64,000 nt of DNA from Variovorax beijingensis (lineage in GTDB: Bacteria > Pseudomonadota > Gammaproteobacteria > Burkholderiales > Burkholderiaceae_C). The notes beneath the pieces were generated by a model, which searched no databases, was not told the origin of the DNA, and saw nothing but the letters and a program-made list of their open reading frames with translations. Of the stretch, positions 8,403 to 15,881 are shown in pieces; positions within the stretch are counted from its first letter, which is position 1, and the number at the start of each line of letters is the position of its first letter. The position numbers were made by a program, and so were the translations under genes. The stretch spans positions 1-64,000 of the forward strand of contig NZ_RXFQ01000025.1 in assembly GCF_003951285.1 (NCBI RefSeq), given 5' to 3'.

Positions 8403-9205
8403 CGCGCCTCCCTGAAGCCCGCGGGCACGGTGCCTTCGTATTGCAGCTCGCGCGTGGCCTGGTAGGACAGCGCAAAGCCGCTCGGCGTCTCGGCCTCTTC
8501 CGCGAGATGGGCGATCAGCCCCGCGGTGCGCGCGAGGATCGGCACGCCGCGCAGCGATGCCACCGGAAAGCCCACCCCGAGCAGCACCGCCGGAATCGCC
8601 GCCGAGACGTTCATGCGCAGGTCCTTGCCCACGATGCCCGGGATCGCTTCTTCCAGCGCCTGCGCGATGCGCACATAGCGCAGGTCGGCACCGGCCTGTG
8701 TCGCCACGTCGATCAGCCGGTCGACGCGCGGATCGCGTTCCTTGTGCAGCGGATGGCCGTAGCCAGGGATCGCGGCGCGCGCGGCCTTGAGCTCGGTGAT
8801 GGCCGCGGCAGCGGCCTGCGGCAGCGTGGCGCCCGCATCCACGCGCGCTGCCACGTCGATGAACAAGCGCCCGGCCGTTTCCGAAGCGCCGAGGATGACG
8901 GAGCCGCAGCCGAGGATGCCGGCCGCCACCGCGCCCTGCAGCGCATCGGGCGCGGCCGCGAAGGTCATGCGGCTGGCCTGCACGCTCGGCACGAGGCCGT
9001 GCTCGGCAATCGCCACCAGCGTGGCATCGAGCATGGCGCTGCACGCGGCATCGGGGCGGCGCCCGGTGAGCAGCAGGAAGAAATAGTCGGTGAACGACAG
9101 GTGCCCGATCAGCTCCTGGCACAGGTCCTGGCCGCGCACGACGATGGTGTGTTCGTCCGAGGTGCAGATGGCGGTGCGCGGGACGGTGGACTTTCCGATT
9201 TTCAT
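8399..9205 (-). CDS. Citryl-CoA lyase-like protein (citrate synthase superfamily, short form)
   Basis: 268-residue member of the short citrate-synthase-like family annotated as citryl-CoA lyase, which cleaves citryl-CoA or a relative to acetyl-CoA and a 2-oxoacid, or runs the reverse condensation. The hallmark GYGHPLHKERDPR lies at about residues 148-160 (His151, His154, Asp158), and a C-terminal block RGVPILARTAGLIAHLAEE resembles the catalytic end of citrate synthases. It is much shorter than true citrate synthase (about 430 residues). It is 12 bases downstream of the dioxygenase gene and overlaps a Bug gene. With a family III CoA-transferase in the operon, a CoA-activated tricarboxylate is the natural guess for its substrate. 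Confidence 0.82.
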   Translation of the reverse strand: MKIGKSTVPRTAICTSDEHTIVVRGQDLCQELIGHLSFTDYFFLLLTGRRPDAACSAMLDATLVAIAEHGLVPSVQASRMTFAAAPDALQGAVAAGILGCGSVILGASETAGRLFIDVAARVDAGATLPQAAAAAITELKAARAAIPGYGHPLHKERDPRVDRLIDVATQAGADLRYVRIAQALEEAIPGIVGKDLRMNVSAAIPAVLLGVGFPVASLRGVPILARTAGLIAHLAEEAETPSGFALSYQATRELQYEGTVPAGFREAR

Positions 9206-9217
9206 GGGCGTGGTCTT

Positions 9218-10138
9218 TCAGGCGTGTCGGGGTTCGAGGCGGAAGTCGTAGTGCGCGGACCAGTAGGGCGTTTCCATCGGCCTGCCGTCCGGCGCGCGCC
9301 CCGGCGGGTGGGACTCGAAGTCCACGACGAGCCGCGGCCGCACGCCGAACACGGCGTCGGATTCGATGTACGGGCTGCCTGCCACGAAGAGGTGCGTGGT
9401 CACGGGCACATGGCCCGGCGCCGAGACCATCATGTGGATGTGGCCGGGGCGGTTCGGATGGCGGCCCATCGCCTCCAGCATGCGGCCGACGGGGCCGTCG
9501 ACCGGGATCGGATAGAAGCTCGGGCGGATCGACCAGAACCAGTAGCGGCCTTCGTGGTCGGTGCGGATGCGCCCGCGCGCCTGCATCGCGGCGCCTTCGA
9601 GCTGCATGTCGTACACGCCTTCGCCGTCGCCCGACCAGATGTCGAGCAGCGCACCCTGGAGCGGCTGGCCGTGGGTGTCGGTGACGCGGCCGCTGTAGAA
9701 AGTCGGCTCGCCGCGGGCGCCCTGGGCCACGTCGGCGCCGAGCGGCAGGTCGGGCGCGCCCTCCCAGTAGAAGGGGCCTTGCACGGTGGCGTGCGTGGCC
9801 TCGGTGAGCTCGGTGGCTTGCGTGGCTTCGCTGGCCTCGACCCGGCCGCGCTTGCCCGCGGCGGCGCGCAGCTGGTCCAGGATCACGACCATCATCGAGG
9901 CGCCCAGCGTGTCCGACAGCAGGATGAACTCCTGACGCTTGTCGGTGCAGGTCTGGCCCGTGGCGGTCAGGAATTCGATGCCCTGCATCCATTCGTCCGG
10001 CTTCAGGTCCACTTCGCGGATGAAGGCATGCAGGTGCGTGATCAGCGACTGCATGAGCTGCAGGAAGCGCGCGTTCCGCGTTCCCTTGAGGCTCTGCAGC
10101 ACGGTCTGCGTCAGCTCGCTTTCGTTCGATGGGGTCAT
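9218..10138 (-). CDS. Intradiol ring-cleavage dioxygenase (catechol/hydroxyquinol 1,2-type)
   Basis: 306-residue non-haem Fe(III) dioxygenase that should open a 1,2-diphenol between the hydroxyls to give a muconate-type acid. An all-helical dimerisation region (about 1-95) precedes the beta-sandwich. The predicted iron ligands are Tyr176, Tyr209 (in FYPIP), His233 and His235 (PGHIHMMV), with spacing very near that of catechol 1,2-dioxygenase. Residues 101-119 are a low-complexity Glu/Ala/Thr stretch. The start at 10138 follows CAGGAGAC. It sits 47 bases downstream of the CoA-transferase gene and 12 bases upstream of the lyase gene. None of the usual catechol-pathway partners (muconate cycloisomerase, muconolactone isomerase) is present. 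Confidence 0.9.
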   Translation of the reverse strand: MTPSNESELTQTVLQSLKGTRNARFLQLMQSLITHLHAFIREVDLKPDEWMQGIEFLTATGQTCTDKRQEFILLSDTLGASMMVVILDQLRAAAGKRGRVEASEATQATELTEATHATVQGPFYWEGAPDLPLGADVAQGARGEPTFYSGRVTDTHGQPLQGALLDIWSGDGEGVYDMQLEGAAMQARGRIRTDHEGRYWFWSIRPSFYPIPVDGPVGRMLEAMGRHPNRPGHIHMMVSAPGHVPVTTHLFVAGSPYIESDAVFGVRPRLVVDFESHPPGRAPDGRPMETPYWSAHYDFRLEPRHA

Positions 10139-10185
10139 GGCGTTCTTGTCTCCTGGCTCGTTGTGTTCTGGAAGGCTGTGCGGGG

Positions 10186-11349
10186 TCAGCGCGCGACGGT
10201 GGGCGGTTGCCCCAGGCGCTGGCGGATCGGATCGACGATGGCCGCGTTGTCGGCGCCGAGCATGGGCGGCGCCGTCACCTCGAGCGCGCGCTCGCCGTCG
10301 AAGCTCACGGGCGAGCGGATCGTGTGCCACTCGCCGCCCTCTGGGTGCGGCGCGCTCACCTGCAGCTGCAGGTGCCGCGCCTGCGGGTCTTCCATCGCTT
10401 CGCGCGTGTCGTACATGGGCGCGTGCGGCACATCCTCGGCCTCGAGCCGCGCGCACCACGCCGCGCGGGTCTGCTGGCGGAACAGCCCGCCGAGCAGCGC
10501 GATCAGGTCTTCCTGGTGCGCGATGCGCGCCTCGCGCGAGGCGAAGCGCGGGTCCGCGAACAGGCGAGGGCGCTCGATGGCATTGGCCAGGCCCTGCCAG
10601 AACTTCTCGGGCGAGGACATGTGCAGCGCGATCCACAGGCCGTCCGCGCACTCCAGCACGTAGGACTGCGAGACGCTCGGCCGGCTGAACGGACCCATGA
10701 CCTCGCTCTCCGAGAAGAAGTGCGTGAACGCGTCGAGGTTGAAGTGGCACATGGCCTCCAGCATCGACACCTCGACCGCGCGCCCGCGGCCGGTGCGGCC
10801 CCGTTCGACCAGTGCGCCGAGCACGCCGTAGGCGGCATAGAAGCCCGTCATGGCATCGGCGAGCGCGGGACCGACCACGCGCGGGTTGGCCGGGTTCACG
10901 AGCAGCTTGAGGAAGGCGCTGGCGGCCTGCGCCACCGTGTCGTAGGCGGGGCGCCCCGCCGCGGGGCCGGTCTGCCCGAAGCCGCTGATCGCGCAATACA
11001 CGAGCCGTGGATTGAGCGCCCGCAGCCGCGACTCGCCAGCGCCCAGCCGCTCGGCCGCACCGGGGCGGAAATTCTGGATGTAGACGTCGGCGTCCTTGAC
11101 CAGCTCGTCGAACACGGCCGCGTCCTCGGGCAGCTTCGGGTTGAGCGTGACGCTGCGCTTGTTGCGGTTGTAGGTCTGGAAGTGCGGGCTGTAGAGGCCG
11201 CCGCGAAAGGCGCGGAACGGATCGCCCGCGCCGGGCTGCTCGATCTTGACCACCTCGGCACCCAGGTCCGCGAGGAACATGCCGGCGGCCGGTCCGGTGA
11301 TGAACGTGCCTTGTTCCAGCACCTTGATGCCGCTGAGGACTTTTTGCAC
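10186..11349 (-). CDS. Family III CoA-transferase (CaiB/BaiF)
   Basis: 387-residue CoA-transferase that moves CoA between carboxylic acids through an Asp-linked intermediate. Visible hallmarks are VLEQGTFITGPAAGMFLADLGAEV at the N-terminus, NRNKRSVTLN near 61-70, ISGFGQTGP near 121-129, and the likely nucleophile Asp165 in ALADAMTG, followed by GRGRAVEVSMLEAM. It is the first gene of a leftward operon with a dioxygenase, a citryl-CoA lyase-like protein and two Bug receptors, and is divergent from a LysR gene. It probably forms the CoA ester cleaved by the lyase; the substrate is inferred from context only. Confidence 0.92.
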   Translation of the reverse strand: MQKVLSGIKVLEQGTFITGPAAGMFLADLGAEVVKIEQPGAGDPFRAFRGGLYSPHFQTYNRNKRSVTLNPKLPEDAAVFDELVKDADVYIQNFRPGAAERLGAGESRLRALNPRLVYCAISGFGQTGPAAGRPAYDTVAQAASAFLKLLVNPANPRVVGPALADAMTGFYAAYGVLGALVERGRTGRGRAVEVSMLEAMCHFNLDAFTHFFSESEVMGPFSRPSVSQSYVLECADGLWIALHMSSPEKFWQGLANAIERPRLFADPRFASREARIAHQEDLIALLGGLFRQQTRAAWCARLEAEDVPHAPMYDTREAMEDPQARHLQLQVSAPHPEGGEWHTIRSPVSFDGERALEVTAPPMLGADNAAIVDPIRQRLGQPPTVAR

Positions 11350-11408
11350 CGGGAGGTCTCCTGTCGTTGTTGTGGGGCCGGAGAAACTTTAGGTTGCATC
11401 CGAGAATT

Positions 11409-11443
11409 CGGAAAATGATTGTTTTCCATCGTTAGCATCGATG
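11409..11443. promoter_or_regulatory. Putative LysR operator region between divergent genes
   Basis: Two palindromes lie between the CoA-transferase and LysR starts. The first, at 11409-11426, is GGAAAA, six bases, TTTTCC, with perfect arms. The second, at 11434-11443, is GCATCGATGC. A LysR tetramer commonly binds two such dyads in the shared promoter, so this is the best candidate operator for the operon. Confidence 0.5.
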
Positions 11444-11471
11444 CCATCGATCATTGCTTCCGGGAAACGCC

Positions 11472-12383
11472 ATGGAACTCAGGCACCTGCGCTACTTCAT
11501 CGCCCTGTCCGGCTCGCTGAATTTCACGCGCGCGGCCGAGCGCCTGCACGTCACGCAGTCGACGCTGTCGCACCAGATCAAGCAGCTCGAAGAGGAGATC
11601 GGCGTTGCGCTGTTCGACCGCATCGGCAAGCGCGTGAGCCTGACCGACGCCGGCGACGAGTTCCTGCACTACTGCACCAAGGCCCTGCACGAGATCGACC
11701 TGGGGCTCGGCGCGCTGCGCCAGGACAGCTCCGAGGTGGCGGGCGAGCTGCGCGTGGGCTCCACGCACACCTTCAACCTCGGCTTCATCCCCGACTGCAT
11801 CGCGAGCTTCCAGGGGCGGCATCCGCGCGTGAAGGTGGTGGTCGAGGAACTGTCGGCCGACCAGATCGCCGCGCGCCTGCAGCAGGGCACGCTGGACCTG
11901 GGCATCGCCTACCGGCCGAGCGCGCCCGGGCCGCTGCAGTTCGAGCCGCTCTACAACGAGGAGATGGTGCTGGTGGTGGCGAAGAAGCACGCGCTCGCGC
12001 GGCGCAAGCGCGTGCGCATGGTGGAGCTGCACCGGCTGCCGATGGTGCTGCTGCCGGCCAGCTTTGCCACGCGCCAGATGCTGGACGAATGCTTTCGCTC
12101 CTGCGGTGCGCAGCCGCACGTGGTGGCGGAGATCAACACGCTGGCGCCGATGATGGACCTGGTCGCCAAGACGCAGCTCGCATCCATCGTGGCCGCGAAC
12201 GTGGTCAACCCGCTCTCGGGGCTCGTCGTCATCCGGCTCGAAAGCCCCACGCCCGTGCGCACGCCCGGCATGCTGTGGTCGCCGGTGGCGCGCGACGCGG
12301 CGGCCACGCGCGCGTTCTCAACCATCGTGCGCAAGCTGGCGCTGCGCAGCAGCCTGCAGGGGGCTGGCCCGCGCGTGCGGTAG
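11472..12383 (+). CDS. LysR-family regulator divergent from the CoA-transferase operon
   Basis: 303-residue LysR regulator opening with the canonical MELRHLRYFIALSGSLNFTR and the HTH segment RLHVTQSTLSHQIKQLEEEI (about residues 29-48). The C-terminal half (linker ELRVGSTHTF onward) is a normal effector domain. The start at 11472 matches the family N-terminus; an in-frame ATG at 11454 adds six residues. Divergent orientation over 122 bases that contain two palindromes makes control of the CoA-transferase/dioxygenase/lyase operon very likely. A pathway intermediate such as a muconate or citrate-like acid would be the expected effector. Confidence 0.93.
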   Translation: MELRHLRYFIALSGSLNFTRAAERLHVTQSTLSHQIKQLEEEIGVALFDRIGKRVSLTDAGDEFLHYCTKALHEIDLGLGALRQDSSEVAGELRVGSTHTFNLGFIPDCIASFQGRHPRVKVVVEELSADQIAARLQQGTLDLGIAYRPSAPGPLQFEPLYNEEMVLVVAKKHALARRKRVRMVELHRLPMVLLPASFATRQMLDECFRSCGAQPHVVAEINTLAPMMDLVAKTQLASIVAANVVNPLSGLVVIRLESPTPVRTPGMLWSPVARDAAATRAFSTIVRKLALRSSLQGAGPRVR

Positions 12384-12399
12384 CGGCGGGGCCGGTTCT

Positions 12400-13245
12400 T
12401 CAGGCAGTTCCGAGCTTCTGGAATTCGCTGCGCAACAGCACGACGACCGTGGAGAGGGCCAGGTCGCCTAACCGGTTCCTTTGGAGGAAGGCGGCCCATT
12501 GCCCCTGTTTCGCCGGATCCTGTGCGAATGCATCGCTCAACCCCGAGGGCACGGTACCGGGCACCGCCAGTTGCCGCCGCGCGAAAGTGGCATCGATCGC
12601 GCGGCCCAGTTCGGCGGCTTCCAGCGCACCCTCGGTGAGCAGCACCCAGAGATCGAAGTAGTCCTTCATGCGGGTATTGGCCATGCCCAGCAGGCACACC
12701 GCATGAAACTTCTCGGCCACCACCGTGTATTTCGGATAAGCGCGCAGCTGCGGCGCGGGCAGGTCTTCGAGCAGCACGGGGTAGCTTACGGTTTCAGGTG
12801 CCGGCGTGACTGCATCGCCAAAACCGATATCCACCTGCAGCGCGAGGCGCGCGCCGTCCAACTTCGCAAGCAAGTCGATCCGTACACCGCCGTAGCCCGC
12901 CTCCTTGCGGATCACCGAGCCCCTGACCGAGGCTGTGTCGAACGCGATGCCGTCGTCCACTTCGATCTGGCAGATCTCGCGGAAAGCCAATATCGCGGTG
13001 TCGATGTCATCCGGACCAAAGCCCAGCAGATCTGCGTCGCGCGTCGGCCGATGCGGCTGGTCGTACCACAGCGAAAACAGCAGCGCGCCCTTGAGCAGGT
13101 AGTTGGCTGCATGCGGCGACACCGAGAGCCGGTACAGCAGCCGCTCCAGCCCGTAGCGGGTGAGCGTCAGGTTGAAGTCCTGCTTCGTGGCATTGGCGCG
13201 CTGCTTCAAGCGGGCGCGGACGGACGCTGCGAGATTGCGGCTCAT
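12400..13245 (-). CDS. abiEii: AbiEii-type nucleotidyltransferase toxin
   Basis: 281-residue nucleotidyltransferase of the AbiEii/AbiGii family, the toxin half of type IV toxin-antitoxin and abortive-infection systems. Family marks: LLKGALLFSLW near residues 50-60, the metal-binding RPTRDADLLG (Asp-X-Asp) about ten residues later, and the C-terminal block VVAEKFHAVCLLG...NTRMKDYFDLWVL. Known members transfer nucleotides, in studied cases to tRNA acceptor ends, and halt growth. The ATG overlaps the stop of the AbiEi gene by four bases (ATGA), the usual antitoxin-toxin coupling. It converges with a LysR gene 16 bases away. Confidence 0.9.
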   Translation of the reverse strand: MSRNLAASVRARLKQRANATKQDFNLTLTRYGLERLLYRLSVSPHAANYLLKGALLFSLWYDQPHRPTRDADLLGFGPDDIDTAILAFREICQIEVDDGIAFDTASVRGSVIRKEAGYGGVRIDLLAKLDGARLALQVDIGFGDAVTPAPETVSYPVLLEDLPAPQLRAYPKYTVVAEKFHAVCLLGMANTRMKDYFDLWVLLTEGALEAAELGRAIDATFARRQLAVPGTVPSGLSDAFAQDPAKQGQWAAFLQRNRLGDLALSTVVVLLRSEFQKLGTA

Positions 13246-13877
13246 GCAATGACGCTTTCCAGGTAGGGCCGCATGACATTGGCCACGCGATTTACCGTTG
13301 CGTAGTGCCAGAGGGCATCCATCGACAGCTTGCGCTGCGACCAACCATCTCGCAGCGCTTCCAGTGCCGCGTCCAGGCCGATTTTGTTGCGGTACTTGAA
13401 GCAGTCGGCCACCGTCTTGGCGGCATTGAATACCGGCACTTGCACGCCGTCGATCTCGACGAGGTCGACGCCTTCGGTCAGGGCCGCCCCCGACATGCGC
13501 ACCACGCGAAGCGCGGGCTGGTCCAGCCGCGGCGTGGGCGAGTGATGGGGAATCGCCATCCAGACCTCGAACGGTGCCTGAGTGCCAATGCCGTGGACGC
13601 GCAGCGCTGACAGCAAGCACACCACGCCACGCGGCACCCGCAGCGCCGCTTCGGCCAGGGACCGATGCTCGCTGAGCGCGCGTCCCGGAAGGCTGTAGAC
13701 GCCGCGGGCAACGCGTTCGAGCCTGCCGGCAGCAACAAGCCGGCTGAGAACCATCGTCGGCAGGCCGTGCGTTGCAAGATCTCGCGCGCGCAGCAGTGGC
13801 TGACGCTCGGCGAGTGCCAGCGCGGCTTGCTCCAGGGTGGGATCGGAGTGCAGTGTCACTGTGCTAGTTTGTTGCAA
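13242..13877 (-). CDS. abiEi: AbiEi-type antitoxin / autorepressor
   Basis: 211-residue AbiEi-like antitoxin with an N-terminal winged helix-turn-helix (LRARDLATHGLPTMVLSRLV then VARGVYSLP, about residues 29-64) and the conserved C-terminal domain (AALRVPRGVVCLLSALRVHG, FNAAKTVADCFKYRNKIG). Known AbiEi proteins repress their own promoter by binding inverted repeats and counter the toxin without stable complex formation. No ATG fits the family N-terminus; the frame opens at TTG 13877, with GTG 13859 as an alternative, and no Shine-Dalgarno sequence is visible, so a leaderless start is possible. Confidence 0.88.
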   Translation of the reverse strand: MQQTSTVTLHSDPTLEQAALALAERQPLLRARDLATHGLPTMVLSRLVAAGRLERVARGVYSLPGRALSEHRSLAEAALRVPRGVVCLLSALRVHGIGTQAPFEVWMAIPHHSPTPRLDQPALRVVRMSGAALTEGVDLVEIDGVQVPVFNAAKTVADCFKYRNKIGLDAALEALRDGWSQRKLSMDALWHYATVNRVANVMRPYLESVIA

Positions 13878-13900
13878 TTACTAGTCAATTGTCAATAAAT
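13864..13900 (-). promoter_or_regulatory. Promoter/operator of the AbiE module
   Basis: AT-rich patch unlike its surroundings, directly at the AbiEi start. On the minus strand a perfect -35 hexamer TTGACA lies at 13895-13890. Repeats around it include CTAGT twice (13864-13868 and 13881-13885), TTGAC twice in tandem, and an imperfect CAATT/AATTG dyad. These fit AbiEi autoregulation. The -10 element is not clear. Confidence 0.5.
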
Positions 13901-13981
13901 GACTAAATATCGCACCGCGAAGGCGTGAGCACGTACTCGGTCTCGGTAGCGAAGGCGTTGGGAGGCTGGTAGAAGCACGGC

Positions 13982-15133
13982 ATGACCGTCTCGCTCGCGG
14001 CCTCCCTCATCGAACTCGCACTCGGATCGGAACTCGGGGCTTCCGGCGATGCCGGGCGCAATCGCTGCACGCTCGAGGGCGTGACGTGGCAATCCCTGCC
14101 GGACGGCGCCGTCGAACTCCGGGTCCGGCGGTTCGAGGCGATGGCGCTGCGGCTTGCGTCGGATCCGTTTGTCCTTGAAATCGGCCGCATCGACGTGCAT
14201 GAGCTGGTGGCCCGGCTGCGCGCCGAGGCCGGCGTGCCGCGCCTCGTTTCCGTCCACGCGGACAGGGCCGAGTGCTCGGGATTGAAGCTGCATGGCCCGC
14301 TGGTGCTGCCGCCGCAGATCCAGAAGATCCGCGAGGCAAGCCCCGGCGCGGGCGCAGCGGCAGCAACGCCCCGCGGCGCAGCCGGCCATGCGGCTGCCGA
14401 TGCGTGGCATCTTGCACCCCTCGGCGAGGCCGAAGGCACGATCCGCGGCCAGATCACCGACGCGCATCTGCTGTTCGACGCCGACGTCGCGGTGCCCATC
14501 CGCGACGGGCAGATCGACTTCAACGAGGCGACGGTCGAGCATGTCGGGCCTGACTCGCGCATGGGCGTGAGCCGGATGGGCATCTACGTCGACGCGCCCA
14601 ACGGGCGCAGCTACCTGTACCAGTTCGCCGCGGCGCCGCTCGCGGGCGTGGTGTTCGAGCACCGCGGGGCCTTGCTGGGCCCTTGGGTCTCCGAACGCGG
14701 CAAGTTGCAGCTGCAGGCCTTTGCCGAATCGATGTTGCGCCAGGGCCACAGCGGGCCTGGCCACGGGCTGACACAGCAGGCGCGCCTGCTGCTGGGCCGC
14801 ACGTCGCTCTCGGGCGAGCTGCGGCTTGGCGAGGGGCTCGTTGCCGTGCCGGGCCTGCAAGTGCATCTGGAAGGGCGCCATGCGATCGGACTGCACTCCC
14901 GGTCCGTCGGCCGCGGCCTCAAGGTGGAGATGGCGTCACTCGCGGCCCGCGATGCCGCGGCGGCCTGGAAGGGTGCGCAGATGGGCTTCGACCGGGCGAC
15001 GGCGAAGCTGGCGATCGAGATCCTGGTCGAAGGTCCGGCGATGCGTTTCGCGCTCCACGTCGAGAATGGCACCGCCGAGGGGCTGCGGATCGATCTTCAG
15101 CAAAAAAGGCCGGACGGCAGCGAAGGGACCTGA
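13982..15133 (+). CDS. Conserved-looking hypothetical protein, family not recognised
   Basis: 383-residue protein that I cannot assign. It has no signal peptide and no membrane helix. The sequence alternates short beta-type stretches (VELRVRRFEAMALRLASDP, GTIRGQITDAHLLFDADVAVP, MGIYVDAPNGRSYLYQF) with Ala/Gly-rich linkers, which suggests a beta-rich or AsmA/lipid-transfer-like repeat fold, but this is only an impression. A GGAGG lies 16 bases before the ATG, rather far. Codon use and GC are like the neighbours. It starts 104 bases from the divergent AbiE module. Confidence 0.65.
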   Translation: MTVSLAASLIELALGSELGASGDAGRNRCTLEGVTWQSLPDGAVELRVRRFEAMALRLASDPFVLEIGRIDVHELVARLRAEAGVPRLVSVHADRAECSGLKLHGPLVLPPQIQKIREASPGAGAAAATPRGAAGHAAADAWHLAPLGEAEGTIRGQITDAHLLFDADVAVPIRDGQIDFNEATVEHVGPDSRMGVSRMGIYVDAPNGRSYLYQFAAAPLAGVVFEHRGALLGPWVSERGKLQLQAFAESMLRQGHSGPGHGLTQQARLLLGRTSLSGELRLGEGLVAVPGLQVHLEGRHAIGLHSRSVGRGLKVEMASLAARDAAAAWKGAQMGFDRATAKLAIEILVEGPAMRFALHVENGTAEGLRIDLQQKRPDGSEGT

Positions 15134-15192
15134 GGCAAGCGCACCTCGCTGAAGCGCATGCGGCGAAGGCCGCGCCGGCACTTGGGCGTGTA

Positions 15193-15471
15193 TCAGGGGG
15201 CGAAGCCGTTGAGGCGCCAGAACGCTCGCAGGATCAGAGCCTCCACCAGCCACCATTGGCCGACCAGCAGGCCGACGGCTGTTGCTGCGACAGGCCAGGC
15301 CCTGAAGCCGGTCTGCAGGAGAAGTCTCGCCGCGAACACGGCGCTCAGGCCAGCCAGCAGCCACAGGAGCGCGTAGTACCACTCGCTTGCGAAAAGGGTC
15401 CTGTAGGCCAGGAAGCTGAGAGTGGATGCGCAGGCAAAAGGCACCCACGATCTGGCTGGCCGCAGATTCAT
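15193..15471 (-). CDS. Small membrane protein of unknown function
   Basis: 92-residue protein with three likely membrane helices: about residues 8-22, 30-50 (YYALLWLLAGLSAVFAARLLL) and 56-80 (WPVAATAVGLLVGQWWLVEAL). The start at ATG 15471 gives a normal positive-inside N-terminus (MNLRPARSW). No family recognised. The frame stays open further upstream to 15582 but that extension is not protein-like. It lies convergent to the unrecognised gene at 13982-15133. Confidence 0.5.
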   Translation of the reverse strand: MNLRPARSWVPFACASTLSFLAYRTLFASEWYYALLWLLAGLSAVFAARLLLQTGFRAWPVAATAVGLLVGQWWLVEALILRAFWRLNGFAP

Positions 15472-15548
15472 CGGGCCAGGACCATGGAGACATGCGCGAA
15501 ACCGTTCGTGAGCATGTCGGGATGGTAGCGATCCCCTAGGATGGCGGC

Positions 15549-15812
15549 ATGAAGAGTCTCCCGCGATCCGCAAAAGCCCCATCTGATGGGAGACTGCGTT
15601 CCGGCCTGATTGCCATCGCCGTGTTCATCGCCTTTGGCGTTCTGGGCCTGATGTTCGGGTTTGGCCGGAGCAGTAACTCGGCGGGCGCAATGGGCAGCGA
15701 GGTTTGCCGCGCGACCTGCGAAGCTCGAGGGTGGAGGGATGGCTCCCTGGTCGCTCCCGAACACGGCACGACGGGCGCCCCCAATGGCCCCAAGGCGTGC
15801 CAATGCCGGTGA
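15549..15812 (+). CDS. Small single-pass protein with Cys-rich C-terminus
   Basis: 87-residue protein: a basic N-terminus (MKSLPRSAKAPSDGRLRSG), one membrane helix (about residues 19-39, LIAIAVFIAFGVLGLMFGFG), then an exported tail with four Cys (EVCRATCEARGW and KACQCR). A TAGGA-like sequence precedes the ATG. The Cys pattern suggests disulfides or metal binding. Family unknown; the short length makes the call moderate. Confidence 0.5.
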   Translation: MKSLPRSAKAPSDGRLRSGLIAIAVFIAFGVLGLMFGFGRSSNSAGAMGSEVCRATCEARGWRDGSLVAPEHGTTGAPNGPKACQCR

Positions 15813-15881
15813 GGCTCAGCCTTTCCGTGGACTCTCACTAGAACTACTCCGCGGAGGGCCGCGATTCCCGGCAGCACCCAA

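Noticed and set aside
7434..9992. Very long leftward frame spanning the lyase and dioxygenase genes
   Set aside because: Only its last 322 codons are a real Bug gene, starting at GTG 8402; the rest is out of frame with the true lyase and dioxygenase genes.
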